Origin: Patescibacterium sp964540895
GTDB taxonomy: Bacteria; Patescibacteriota; Patescibacteriia; Patescibacteriales; Patescibacteriaceae
Assembly: GCA_964540895.1 (NCBI GenBank)
Contig: CAZIOP010000001.1
Coordinates: forward strand, 248,001-312,000
Reading direction: 5' to 3'
DNA: 64,000 nucleotides
The notes under the pieces were generated by a model. The model had not been told where the DNA came from. It ran no database searches and saw nothing but the letters and a program-made list of their open reading frames with translations. Positions 24,751 through 33,711 of this stretch are shown here, piece after piece. Position 1 is the first letter of the stretch; every line of letters starts with the position of its first letter. The position numbers and the translations under genes were made by a program.

Positions 24751-24752
24751 CT

Positions 24753-25760
24753 ATGTTCAGTAAACGAATCGGCATTGATTTAGGTACAACCTATACGCTT
24801 GTTCATGTCCCACGTCGTGGGATTGTTATTAATGAGCCATCGGTGGTAGCTATTTCCATGAGTGACAAAAAAATCTTGGCAGTTGGTAATGAAGCCAAAG
24901 ACATGCTTGGTCGCACTCCTGGTAATATTATGGCTATCAAGCCACTTAAAGATGGTGTTATTGCCGATTATCATACCACCGAAGCTATGCTTCGATATTT
25001 CATTAACAAAGCCTTGTCTGGTGTGAGATTGTTTCGTCCCGAAGTTATGGTAGCAGTGCCAGCTGGTATTACTTCAACTGAACGTCGTGCTGTTATTGAT
25101 GCGACAATTGCTGCTGGAGCTCGAGCTGCTTACATTATTAAAGAACCAATTGCTGCTGCCATTGGAGCGGATATACCGATTGGTTCTGCTTCTGGGCACA
25201 TGATTGTTGATATTGGCGGTGGTACTTCAGAAATGGCTGTAATCTCTTTAGGTGGTGTAGTAACTTCAACTTCAGTACGAGTTGGTGGTAATCGCTTCGA
25301 TAGTTCTATTACCGATTACATTCGTCGCAAATATAATTTAGTAATAGGTGAACGAACAGCTGAAGAAATAAAGATTACAATTGGTAGTGCACTATATTTG
25401 GAAGATAAGTTAACTATGGAAATTCGTGGTCGAGATATAATTACAGGACTTCCTCGTAATATTATGGTGACGTCAGATGACGTAACTGAAGCTATTCAGA
25501 ATGAGCTTGAAGCGATTATCGCTGCAGTCAAAAATGTCTTACGAGAAACTCCACCAGAATTATCCTCAGATATTATGGATAAGGGTATGGTGTTGTCTGG
25601 TGGTAGTTCACAGTTACGTAACCTTGATCAATTGCTGTATCGAACTACGGATGTTCCAGCCTATGTTGCTGATGAAGCTCAATTATGTGTAGCTAAGGGT
25701 ACTGGTATTGCCTTAGAGAATCTTGATTCCTATAAACGAAGTATTTTTGCTACTAAATAA
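24753..25760 (+). CDS. mreB: Rod-shape determining actin homologue MreB
   Basis: A 335-residue bacterial actin that guides wall synthesis. Phosphate 1 motif IGIDLGTTYTLVHV, connect 1 DGVIADYHTTEAML, phosphate 2 MIVDIGGGTSEMAV, and adenosine motif MVLSGGSSQL are all present, and KEPIAAAIGADIPI is characteristic. It is 2 nt after the DUF4012 gene and 2 nt before a GT4 gene, with no mreC/mreD nearby. It would form membrane-bound filaments under the cell envelope. Confidence 0.94.
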   Translation: MFSKRIGIDLGTTYTLVHVPRRGIVINEPSVVAISMSDKKILAVGNEAKDMLGRTPGNIMAIKPLKDGVIADYHTTEAMLRYFINKALSGVRLFRPEVMVAVPAGITSTERRAVIDATIAAGARAAYIIKEPIAAAIGADIPIGSASGHMIVDIGGGTSEMAVISLGGVVTSTSVRVGGNRFDSSITDYIRRKYNLVIGERTAEEIKITIGSALYLEDKLTMEIRGRDIITGLPRNIMVTSDDVTEAIQNELEAIIAAVKNVLRETPPELSSDIMDKGMVLSGGSSQLRNLDQLLYRTTDVPAYVADEAQLCVAKGTGIALENLDSYKRSIFATK

Positions 25761-25762
25761 AT

Positions 25763-27037
25763 ATGTTGATAGGTATTGATGCTAGTCGAGCAAATCGAGC
25801 CCATAAAAGTGGAACTGAATGGTACTCTTATTATTTGATTCGAACCCTTGCGGCATTAGATAGCCATAACCAATATATACTCTACACAGACGCCCCTTTG
25901 ACTGGTGGTTTAGCAGATTTAACTATTAGTGGAGAAAACAATCAACAAACACCTATTGTTTCCGCAGATGGTTTTCAAAAAATTCGCAGTCCTCATAATA
26001 ATGTAAAAGCTAAAGTACTTGGTTGGCCATTTAGGTTTTTTTGGACACAAGGACGACTGTCGTTTGAGATGCTCTGGAGGCAACCAGATGTCTTATTTAT
26101 TCCAGCCCATGCTTTACCAATTATTCATCCTAAGAAATCAGTTGTCACTATTCATGATATTGGTTTTCGATCCGATGAACAATTATATGAGAAAGTAAAA
26201 ATTGGAGCTGACCGTCGTCATAGTTATCAGTTGGTTAATTATCTCATACGTTTATTATCATTTGGCTCCTATGGAGCCAATAGTGTTGATTATTTAGAGT
26301 GGTCAACTAAATATACTCTTAAACACGCTCGTCAGGTTATTGCTATTTCAGAATTTACTAAGCAAGCTTTAATGACAACGTATAAAGCAGCATCAGAAAA
26401 AATTACAGTAATTCACAATGGTTATCCGTCAGAATTATATAAACAACTACCTGATGATGAGGTTTCTAACGAAGTATTAGCTCGTTATGGTATTACCAGA
26501 CCGTACTTTTTTTATGTGGGTCGGTTAGAAAAAAAGAAAAATATTGCTACGTTAATTGAAGCGTTTGCTTCTCTTAAACATCGTCGAGGTGAAGGGTTTA
26601 ATCATAAACTATGTTTAGTAGGGGATGCCAGCTTTGGTTTTGATGAAATTAAATATACGATTGAAGAATATGATTTAGATAATGATGTAATTGTAACTGG
26701 TTGGGTTTCTGAACAAGATTTGCCATATATTTTTGCTCGGGCTGAAGCCTTTGTTTTTCCGTCTAATTATGAAGGGTTTGGTATCCCATTGTTACAAGCC
26801 ATGGCGACTGGAACACCTATTGCCGCTTCACGAGTTGCCTCAATTCCAGAAGTTGTGGGCGAAGCAGCTGTGTTATTTGACCCAAAAGATTGTGAAGATA
26901 TGGCTGAAGCTTTGGAAAAAGTATTGTTTAATAACGAACTACAAGGCCGGCTTAGAGTAGTTGGACTTGACCGCGTCAAGATGTTTAGTTGGCAGAAAGC
27001 CGCTACTGAAACACTTAATGTAATAGAAAAATTGTAA
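25763..27037 (+). CDS. GT4-family glycosyltransferase
   Basis: A 424-residue cytoplasmic GT-B enzyme. It starts MLIGIDASRANRAHKSGTEWYSYYL, with the acceptor domain to about residue 220 and the Glycos_transf_1 domain after it (FYVGRLEKKKNIATLIEAF). The donor motif reads EGFGIPLLQAMATGTP, so the second Glu of the usual E-x7-E is Gln. A clear homologue with the normal Glu is at 39376. It shares an operon with DUF4012 and mreB. Confidence 0.9.
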   Translation: MLIGIDASRANRAHKSGTEWYSYYLIRTLAALDSHNQYILYTDAPLTGGLADLTISGENNQQTPIVSADGFQKIRSPHNNVKAKVLGWPFRFFWTQGRLSFEMLWRQPDVLFIPAHALPIIHPKKSVVTIHDIGFRSDEQLYEKVKIGADRRHSYQLVNYLIRLLSFGSYGANSVDYLEWSTKYTLKHARQVIAISEFTKQALMTTYKAASEKITVIHNGYPSELYKQLPDDEVSNEVLARYGITRPYFFYVGRLEKKKNIATLIEAFASLKHRRGEGFNHKLCLVGDASFGFDEIKYTIEEYDLDNDVIVTGWVSEQDLPYIFARAEAFVFPSNYEGFGIPLLQAMATGTPIAASRVASIPEVVGEAAVLFDPKDCEDMAEALEKVLFNNELQGRLRVVGLDRVKMFSWQKAATETLNVIEKL

Positions 27038-27046
27038 AAATAGTTG

Positions 27047-27066
27047 AAGCACTAATGTGCTATACT
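27047..27066 (+). promoter_or_regulatory. Extended -10 promoter with CIRCE-like inverted repeat
   Basis: TGC-TATACT (27058-27066) lies 7 nt before the ATG at 27074; no good -35 is seen. AGCAC-TAAT-GTGCT (27048-27061) overlaps it and has the same half-sites and spacing as the core of the clpB operator. Confidence 0.5.
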
Positions 27067-27073
27067 AACCTAT

Positions 27074-29299
27074 ATGAAGTGGCTTAAAAAAAGCTTAATT
27101 TTGTTGATACTACTCGGGATTAATCCAATACCTTCCGAGGCTTTTTTATTGCCTATTTCTAATATATCTACTACCAGTTCGGTTATTATAAAATACAAGA
27201 ATCATGCAAAGATAGAGACTAGGACAGTGCCAAAGAATATTTCGGTTGCAAAATATATAAAGCAACTTGAAACCGACTCGTTGGTTGAGTATGCTGAATC
27301 AAATATTACCTATCAAGCTGCCATGACTCCAAGTGATACTCATTATGAAGAGCAGTGGTATTTAAAAAGAATAAAAGCACCAGAAGCTTGGAATTATCAA
27401 TCAACCAGCCCAGCTGTAGTTATTGCTGTTATTGATTCAGGTGTACAGATTCAACACCCTGATTTAAAAGATAACATTTGGTTTAATGCTGGTGAAATTG
27501 AAGGTAATAAAAAAGATGATGATCATAATGGCTTAGTTGACGACCGATATGGCTGGGACTTTATAAATAATACAGCTGATCCATCACCTAAATTTAAATC
27601 TGGATTTACTGAAGCTGGTATTTTACATGGCACAGTGGTAGCTGGTATTGCAGCGGCAGCCGGCAATAACAATGAAGGTATTACCGGAGTTAGTTGGAAT
27701 GCTCGAATTATGAGTTTAAAGGCGTTAGATGATGCTGGTAACGGTGACACAGCCAGTGTTGTTCGTTCCATTGATTATGCTATAGCGAAAGGAGCTAATA
27801 TTATTAATTTAAGTTTTGTTAGTTATTCGTATAGTCGTACCTTACATGATGCTATCAAGAGAGCTCATGACGCTAATGTTATTGTTCTGGCTCCAGCTGG
27901 TAATGAATCATCTGCTGGGGAAGGGATTAATTTAAATAAGAAACCAATTTATCCGGCGTGTTACAAAGACAGTAAAAATAAACCATTAGTGGTGGGAGTA
28001 GCCGCGACTGATGCAATTGATCAAAAAGCACCGTTTTCTGGTTTTGGAAGCAGTTGTATTTCTTTGTCAGCACCTGGTGTTAGTTTCTATAGCACAGCTG
28101 TGTATGCTCCTGATAAATCAATTAACGGGGAATTATTCAATGGATATTATGATGGCTATTGGTCAGGAACGTCAGTAGCTGTCCCCTTAGTTAGTGGAGC
28201 TTTAGCTTTACTACAAGGTGTTAATCCGAGTTTATCACCTCAAGAAGCTATTGATATATTATTGCGAAACACAGATGACATAAATGCTCTTAATCCAACA
28301 TATGTAAATCAATTAGGCCGAGGGCGATTAAATGTAACGAGTGCTATTTTAGCTGCTCGAGAACCACTGTTTGCTAAAGAAGCTCGATTAGTATTAGTTC
28401 CGTCTTCGCAAGCTGAGCCTTTTGCTACAATTACAACCCCAGAGGGTGAAGTAATTAGTGATTTTTTGTTATTTAATCGTGATTTTCGAGATGGGGTTAA
28501 TATCACCAGCGGTGATTTGAATAATGATGGTACTGACGAGATTATTGCAGCTCCGAAACGCAATTTAGAAAGTGATATTAGAATCTTTGATCACTCTGGA
28601 AAATTCCTTAGACATTTTTTGGCCTATCCGATGAACTTCACCGGTGGCGTCAATATTGCAACAGCTGATTTGAATAGTGATGGAAAATATGAGATTATTA
28701 CTGCACCAGCTAGTGGACTACAATCAGCAATAAAAATCTTTTCTGGTGAAGGTAAATTGCAATCTAGTTTCTTAGCCTATCCAGCAAGTTTTACTGGGGG
28801 AGCAAGTGTTGTAGTCGGTGATGTCATGGATAATCAGAACCCAGAAATTGTGGTTGGTGCAGCTAAAGGTGGGATACCACAAGTAAAAATTTTTTCAACT
28901 TCTGGTAGTTTGCTAAGTAGTTTTGTGGTTGGAAAGCCAACTACGGCCAGTGGTTTACGTGTTTCTTTACTTGACATAGATGCTAATCCACGTCGCCGCC
29001 AAGCAGAAATAGTTATTACCAGACAAAGTGGTTCTTCTGAAGCAATTATTACTGATTATAAAGGAACAGTCCGTCGTCGGTGGTCAGTATTTCCAACTTC
29101 ATTTAAAGGTGATGTTCAAACAGTAACTGCTGATATTAATAATGATGGTTCAAAAGATATTATTGCTTTTCCTGGTGGGGGTGGTGGGCCTCATGTTCGA
29201 ATTTTTAATCGCTTAGGTGACTTTACTAATTCGTTCTATGGTTATTCTCCCGATTTTATCGGCGGAATACAGGTAGCTGCTTTTTTTATTAAACGATAA
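27074..29299 (+). CDS. Secreted subtilisin-like serine protease (S8) with FG-GAP-like repeats
   Basis: A 741-residue exported protease. A signal peptide (about 1-24) and a short I9-like propeptide (about 30-85) precede the S8 catalytic domain. The catalytic triad is visible: Asp in AVIDSGVQIQHPDL, His in ILHGTVVAGIAAA, and Ser in SGTSVAVPLVSGA. From about residue 460 five repeats of roughly 50 aa follow, with calcium-loop-like D-x-N-x-D-G motifs (DLNNDGTDE, DLNSDGKYE, DINNDGSKD), probably a beta-propeller that binds a surface or substrate. No sorting motif or C-terminal helix was seen. It is placed between two surface-glycan gene groups. It may act in surface maturation or on host or neighbour proteins; the target is unknown. 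Confidence 0.92.
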   Translation: MKWLKKSLILLILLGINPIPSEAFLLPISNISTTSSVIIKYKNHAKIETRTVPKNISVAKYIKQLETDSLVEYAESNITYQAAMTPSDTHYEEQWYLKRIKAPEAWNYQSTSPAVVIAVIDSGVQIQHPDLKDNIWFNAGEIEGNKKDDDHNGLVDDRYGWDFINNTADPSPKFKSGFTEAGILHGTVVAGIAAAAGNNNEGITGVSWNARIMSLKALDDAGNGDTASVVRSIDYAIAKGANIINLSFVSYSYSRTLHDAIKRAHDANVIVLAPAGNESSAGEGINLNKKPIYPACYKDSKNKPLVVGVAATDAIDQKAPFSGFGSSCISLSAPGVSFYSTAVYAPDKSINGELFNGYYDGYWSGTSVAVPLVSGALALLQGVNPSLSPQEAIDILLRNTDDINALNPTYVNQLGRGRLNVTSAILAAREPLFAKEARLVLVPSSQAEPFATITTPEGEVISDFLLFNRDFRDGVNITSGDLNNDGTDEIIAAPKRNLESDIRIFDHSGKFLRHFLAYPMNFTGGVNIATADLNSDGKYEIITAPASGLQSAIKIFSGEGKLQSSFLAYPASFTGGASVVVGDVMDNQNPEIVVGAAKGGIPQVKIFSTSGSLLSSFVVGKPTTASGLRVSLLDIDANPRRRQAEIVITRQSGSSEAIITDYKGTVRRRWSVFPTSFKGDVQTVTADINNDGSKDIIAFPGGGGGPHVRIFNRLGDFTNSFYGYSPDFIGGIQVAAFFIKR

Positions 29300-29303
29300 A
29301 CAT

Positions 29304-30329
29304 ATGCGTAATCAAGCAATTTTTGATAAAAAAAATGTCCTAGTAATTGGAGGTGCTGGATTTATTGGTTCTCACTTATGCGATGAACTTATTAAAGACT
29401 CCAAAGTAATTTGTATTGATAATTTTTCCTCAGGTGACGAAAAGAATATCGATCATTTATTAGCGCATCCTAATTTTCGTTTTATTCGGCATGATATTTC
29501 CGAACCAATTGATTTCAAGAATTTTTACGAGTTAGATGGTTTTAAAATTGAGTTTCAAGGTATACAGGAAATATATAATTTAGCCTGTCCAACCACTCCA
29601 ATTAATTTTCAAAAAAATCGTGTAGCTAATTTACTCGCTAATTCATATGCAGTTAAAAATGGATTAGATTTAGCACTTAAATATCAGGCTCGTTTCCTAC
29701 ACTTTTCTTCATCAGTAGTATATGGTTCTCGTGATTCAGAAAATAAATTAGTGAATGAAGATTATTTAGGAACAGTTGATATGTTGTCGGAACGTTGCTC
29801 ATACGATGAAGGTAAGCGTTTTGCTGAGAGTATGGTAAAAACATATAAAGATGTCTATGGTCTTGATACCAAGATAGTGAGAGTATTTCGTATTTATGGT
29901 CCTCGTATGGCACTGGATCGTGGAAACATGTTGCCTGATTTTATTAGCCACGCTCTTGATAATAGTGATGTGGTCATTAATGGAACTGAAGATTTTGCTT
30001 CTTCGTTTTGTTACGTGAGTGATTGTATTGATGGTGTTTTGAAGTTAATGAATTCAGATGTGTTTGGACCAATTAATATTGGTTCTGACCAGGATATTAA
30101 AATAACAGAAGTGGCACAAAAAATTATTGATAAATTAGAATCAAAATCAAAAATAGTTCATGCTGAAAATCTACTCTTCATGACCCCGTTACGTTTACCT
30201 GATATTTCACGAGCTAGAGATTTGCTTGGTTGGTTGCCTTTAGTTAAGATTGAGGCGGGACTTGAGAAAACTATTAATAATTTACGAGCTGACAAAAATG
30301 TTAAACGTATTGGGTATACACCAATATAA
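29304..30329 (+). CDS. NAD-dependent nucleotide-sugar epimerase/dehydratase (UDP-glucuronate decarboxylase-like)
   Basis: A 341-residue extended SDR enzyme. NAD loop GGAGFIGSHLCDELI is at residues 17-31. The motif YNLACPTTPINFQKN closely follows the UXS family (LACPASP). The active site has SSSVVYG and YDEGKRFAESM (Y-x3-K), then RVFRIYGPRM. UXS makes UDP-xylose from UDP-glucuronate; a dTDP-glucose dehydratase-like role is a less likely alternative. It starts the glycan gene group that continues through 33711. Confidence 0.85.
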   Translation: MRNQAIFDKKNVLVIGGAGFIGSHLCDELIKDSKVICIDNFSSGDEKNIDHLLAHPNFRFIRHDISEPIDFKNFYELDGFKIEFQGIQEIYNLACPTTPINFQKNRVANLLANSYAVKNGLDLALKYQARFLHFSSSVVYGSRDSENKLVNEDYLGTVDMLSERCSYDEGKRFAESMVKTYKDVYGLDTKIVRVFRIYGPRMALDRGNMLPDFISHALDNSDVVINGTEDFASSFCYVSDCIDGVLKLMNSDVFGPINIGSDQDIKITEVAQKIIDKLESKSKIVHAENLLFMTPLRLPDISRARDLLGWLPLVKIEAGLEKTINNLRADKNVKRIGYTPI

Positions 30330-30349
30330 CGACTAGTGGTCCAATATCT

Positions 30350-31012
30350 ATGAAAGTAACCTGTGTTATTCCTGCCTATAATAAAGTTGCCTATGTATCA
30401 GATGTTATTGCAGGCGTTGCACAGGTAGTAGATCAAGTAATTGTTGTTGATGATTCCTCCTCTGACGGAACAGAGAAGATTTTACAAAATGTACCGGCCG
30501 TAGTATTACGGCATGTAGTTAACCGCGGTCAAGGCGCTGCACTGAAAACTGGCACTCAATTTGCCTTAGATCACGGTGCTGATATCATTGTTCATTTTGA
30601 TGCTGATGGACAATTTCGAGCTGAAGATATTGCTACTGTGGTTAAACCACTCAAAGAACAACAGGCAGATGTGGTATTTGGCTCTCGTTTTCTTGATGAT
30701 TCTACTAAGCTGCCTTTTTTGAAAAAACATGTCATAATGCCTCTGGCGCGCTTTGTTAATCATACTTTTTTTAATATACATTTAACTGACCCTCAAAGTG
30801 GTTTTCGGGCCATGACTCGGGCCGCCGCCTTGCAGATTAATTGGCAACAAGATAGAATGGCTCATTGTAATGAGATATTGATTGAAGCTCATCGACAACC
30901 GTGGCGAATTAAAGAAGTACCAATTACTGTGCTGTATAATGAGTTTGGTCAAAGGTTTTCAGGTGGAATTGCTATTTTACGAGATTTATTTCTAGCTCGT
31001 CTTAATAAATAA
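30350..31012 (+). CDS. GT2-family glycosyltransferase (polyprenyl-phosphate sugar synthase-like)
   Basis: A 220-residue GT-A enzyme: VIPAYNKVAYVSDVI, VDDSSSDGTE, NRGQGAALKTG and the DADGQF metal motif are those of dolichol-phosphate-mannose-synthase-like proteins. It lacks membrane helices. The DUF2304 gene follows after 9 nt, a known partner arrangement, in which the small membrane protein probably recruits the enzyme to the membrane. Confidence 0.9.
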   Translation: MKVTCVIPAYNKVAYVSDVIAGVAQVVDQVIVVDDSSSDGTEKILQNVPAVVLRHVVNRGQGAALKTGTQFALDHGADIIVHFDADGQFRAEDIATVVKPLKEQQADVVFGSRFLDDSTKLPFLKKHVIMPLARFVNHTFFNIHLTDPQSGFRAMTRAAALQINWQQDRMAHCNEILIEAHRQPWRIKEVPITVLYNEFGQRFSGGIAILRDLFLARLNK

Positions 31013-31021
31013 ATTATTGAT

Positions 31022-31369
31022 ATGTTACAAGAATTGTTAGCACTAGCTGTAATTTTCTTTTTCTTATTCAGATTAGGTTTGCAGCTTAAGCGAGGTCAAA
31101 TTCCAAAAGGTCAGTTCATCTTCTGGCTTTGTTTTTGGTTAGTGGGTGGAATCTTAGTTATTTACTTAAAAGAGATTGATACTTTTGTGGCACGATTAGG
31201 TTTTTCTAGTTCAGGTATTGAAATCTTATTGTATATTGCCATTATCATTATTTTTTATTTTATTTTCCGTTTACGTTTAAAAGTTGAGCGCATGGAAAAT
31301 GATATAACCACTCTAACACGAATTATTTCATTACGTGACGGAGAGGATTCTAAAAGATCAAAGGAATAG
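31022..31369 (+). CDS. DUF2304 small membrane protein
   Basis: A 115-residue protein with three hydrophobic segments (about 4-20, 33-50, 65-82) and a charged cytoplasmic C-terminus that may form a short coiled coil (RLRLKVERMENDITTLTRIISLRDGED). This fits DUF2304 in length and pattern. Adjacent GT2 genes are its usual partners. A membrane platform role is inferred. Confidence 0.8.
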   Translation: MLQELLALAVIFFFLFRLGLQLKRGQIPKGQFIFWLCFWLVGGILVIYLKEIDTFVARLGFSSSGIEILLYIAIIIIFYFIFRLRLKVERMENDITTLTRIISLRDGEDSKRSKE

Positions 31370-31385
31370 AGTTTAATTTTAATCT

Positions 31386-32561
31386 ATGCGTATTGCTCAC
31401 ATTGTCTCAACCTTTCCACCGTATAAAGGTGGTATGGGAAACAGTGTTTATTACTCAGCCAGAGAAATGGCCAGACTTGGACATAGTAATATTATTTTGA
31501 CGCCGGCCTATGATCCGGTTTCACCTACGTATGAAGTGTTAGAAAAAAATTTAGAAGTATATCGATTACGAAGTATTTTCTCAATTGGTAATGCAGCAGT
31601 ACTTCCGCAGTTTATTTGGAAATTACATGGTTTTGATATTATTCATTTACATTATCCTTTCTATGGAGGTAGTGAAATGGTGTTGTTGGGTTTACTGTTT
31701 ACTAAAGCAAAATTCATGGTTCATTATCATATGGACACAGTAGCGAAAGGTCCCAAGGGCCTTATTTTTAAACTATATGCCTTTTTCTTGCTACCTATTA
31801 TCATTCGTGTGGCCAGAATTATTACCTGTGCTTCGATTGATTATGTAAAACATTCTGAAGTAAAAGATTATTACCAAAATCACCAACAGAAATTTGTTCA
31901 AATACCGTTTGGGGTTGATACAACTGATTTTACTCCTGGGAAGAAGTTTTCCGCACCAACTATTTTATTTGTTGGTGGACTTGATCGACAACATAATTTT
32001 AAAGGTGTTGATCAGTTGATTGAAGCTTTCGCTATGATATCTAAAAAGAATTCTGAAGCTAAGTTGACTATTGTCGGTAAAGGAGATTTAGAGGATTATT
32101 ATCAAAAACGAATTACTGACTTAGCAATAGCTAACCGAGCAAAGATTTTAAACAGCGTGACTGATGAAGAATTATCCGAATTATATCGTGGAGCTTGGGC
32201 TACGGTACTACCCTCAACTAACCGTGGTGAAGCTTTTGGTTTAGTATTACTTGAGTCACTAGCCTCTGGTACGGCGGTTATTGCCTCCAACTTACCTGGG
32301 GTTAGAAATGTGTTTCATAACAACAAGCATGGGTATTTAGTTAAACCAGGTGATGTGGCTGATTTAAGTGAAAAATTAGAGAAGATTTTAAGTAACGAGA
32401 AAAAAACATTAGTTATGGGTAGCGCTGGCCGAGAGTGGATCGAGAAGGAGTATAGCTGGAAGAAATTTAGCCAACGGTTAGAGGCTGCGTATTGCCGTGT
32501 GTTATACACTCCAACTGATACTACGACTGGCCCTTTATTACCCCAAGAAGATGACGACTAA
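31386..32561 (+). CDS. GT4-family glycosyltransferase
   Basis: A 391-residue GT-B enzyme. The N-terminal acceptor domain begins MRIAHIVSTFPPYKGGMGNSVYY. The C-terminal domain contains ILFVGGLDRQHNFKGVDQLIEAF and the E-x7-E motif EAFGLVLLE followed by SLASGTAV. Overall it resembles PimB/WcaI-like mannosyl or glucosyl transferases. It is cotranscribed with the next GT4, whose ATG is one base past its stop. Confidence 0.9.
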   Translation: MRIAHIVSTFPPYKGGMGNSVYYSAREMARLGHSNIILTPAYDPVSPTYEVLEKNLEVYRLRSIFSIGNAAVLPQFIWKLHGFDIIHLHYPFYGGSEMVLLGLLFTKAKFMVHYHMDTVAKGPKGLIFKLYAFFLLPIIIRVARIITCASIDYVKHSEVKDYYQNHQQKFVQIPFGVDTTDFTPGKKFSAPTILFVGGLDRQHNFKGVDQLIEAFAMISKKNSEAKLTIVGKGDLEDYYQKRITDLAIANRAKILNSVTDEELSELYRGAWATVLPSTNRGEAFGLVLLESLASGTAVIASNLPGVRNVFHNNKHGYLVKPGDVADLSEKLEKILSNEKKTLVMGSAGREWIEKEYSWKKFSQRLEAAYCRVLYTPTDTTTGPLLPQEDDD

Positions 32562-32562
32562 T

Positions 32563-33711
32563 ATGAAAATTTGTTTTATTAACAGTCTGTGGGGAACGTA
32601 TGCTCGAGGCGGGGCTGAGAATATATTGAAAATACTAATTGATGAGATGTTACAACAAGGACATCAGGTTTTTTTAATTACCACTCATCCTTTACCAGAC
32701 ACAGTTGTCACAGAAAAAAATGGTTTGAAAGTTTTTTTTCTTAGCTCTAATTTTTATAACCAAGACAAATTACCATATTGGTTACGATTTTTTTGGCACA
32801 TATTAAATATTATTAACGTTAAAAAATACCATAAGGTAAGAGAGATATTAGAGCGAGAGAAAGTAGAAATAGTTTGGACTCATAATTTAGTTGGCTTGGG
32901 TTTTTTTATTTTAAATTTATTTAAAAATAAGCGATTTCGTCATTATCATACCTTGCATGACATTCAACTTCTCCACCCCTCAGGATTAATGATGTGGGGG
33001 AGAGAACATATTATTTCTAGTATTGTAGCTCGTGTGTATCAAGATATTATAAAATCATATATTAGTTCTAATTCGACTATTATTTCGCCATCACAGTGGT
33101 TATTAGATTTTCATAAACAGCAAGGTTTTTTCAAAACAAATAGATCGTTAGTACTACCTAATCCAGTTAAGGAAGAAATAGCGATAAGCGAAAGAAGTTC
33201 TGATTCAGAAAGAAAGTTTACGTTTTTATATGTTGGACAAATTGAAAACCATAAAGGCATACAACTGCTTATTGATGCTTTTACATCTTTAGATACACAA
33301 GATGTAGAGTTAATTGTAGTAGGTCCTGGTTCTCAGTTAGATAATTTGAAGAATAGTATTTCTGATCAACGAATTATATTTAAAGGTAATCAATCATCAG
33401 AGGAGGTTAAGAAAATAATGAGAGAAGCTGATTGCTTAGTTGTGCCATCACTCTGCTATGAAAACTATCCCACAGTAATTCTTGAGGCACGTTCTGTTGG
33501 GTTGCCAGTCATTGGTTCAAGCTTTGGAGGGATAAAAGAAATGATTCAGAATGAGAATCTTTTGTTTATACCAACTGTTAGTGACCTACGTAATAAACTT
33601 GATTGGTGTATCGTACATGACACCGAACTGAAGAATATTATTAATAGCGAAAAAAATAATTTAATTCTGGTAGAAGATTATATAACTAGAATTTCTCTAA
33701 CTCAAAGCTAG
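32563..33711 (+). CDS. GT4-family glycosyltransferase
   Basis: A 382-residue GT-B enzyme. I chose the ATG at 32563 (MKICFINSLWGTYARGGAENIL), one nt after the preceding stop; the longer frame only adds codons inside that gene. The glycine-rich acceptor loop GGAEN, the FLYVGQIENHKGIQLLIDAF segment and the E-x7-E motif ENYPTVILE are present. Its stop codon interlocks with that of the convergent gene at 33708 (shared CTAG), and no terminator lies between. Confidence 0.9.
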   Translation: MKICFINSLWGTYARGGAENILKILIDEMLQQGHQVFLITTHPLPDTVVTEKNGLKVFFLSSNFYNQDKLPYWLRFFWHILNIINVKKYHKVREILEREKVEIVWTHNLVGLGFFILNLFKNKRFRHYHTLHDIQLLHPSGLMMWGREHIISSIVARVYQDIIKSYISSNSTIISPSQWLLDFHKQQGFFKTNRSLVLPNPVKEEIAISERSSDSERKFTFLYVGQIENHKGIQLLIDAFTSLDTQDVELIVVGPGSQLDNLKNSISDQRIIFKGNQSSEEVKKIMREADCLVVPSLCYENYPTVILEARSVGLPVIGSSFGGIKEMIQNENLLFIPTVSDLRNKLDWCIVHDTELKNIINSEKNNLILVEDYITRISLTQS

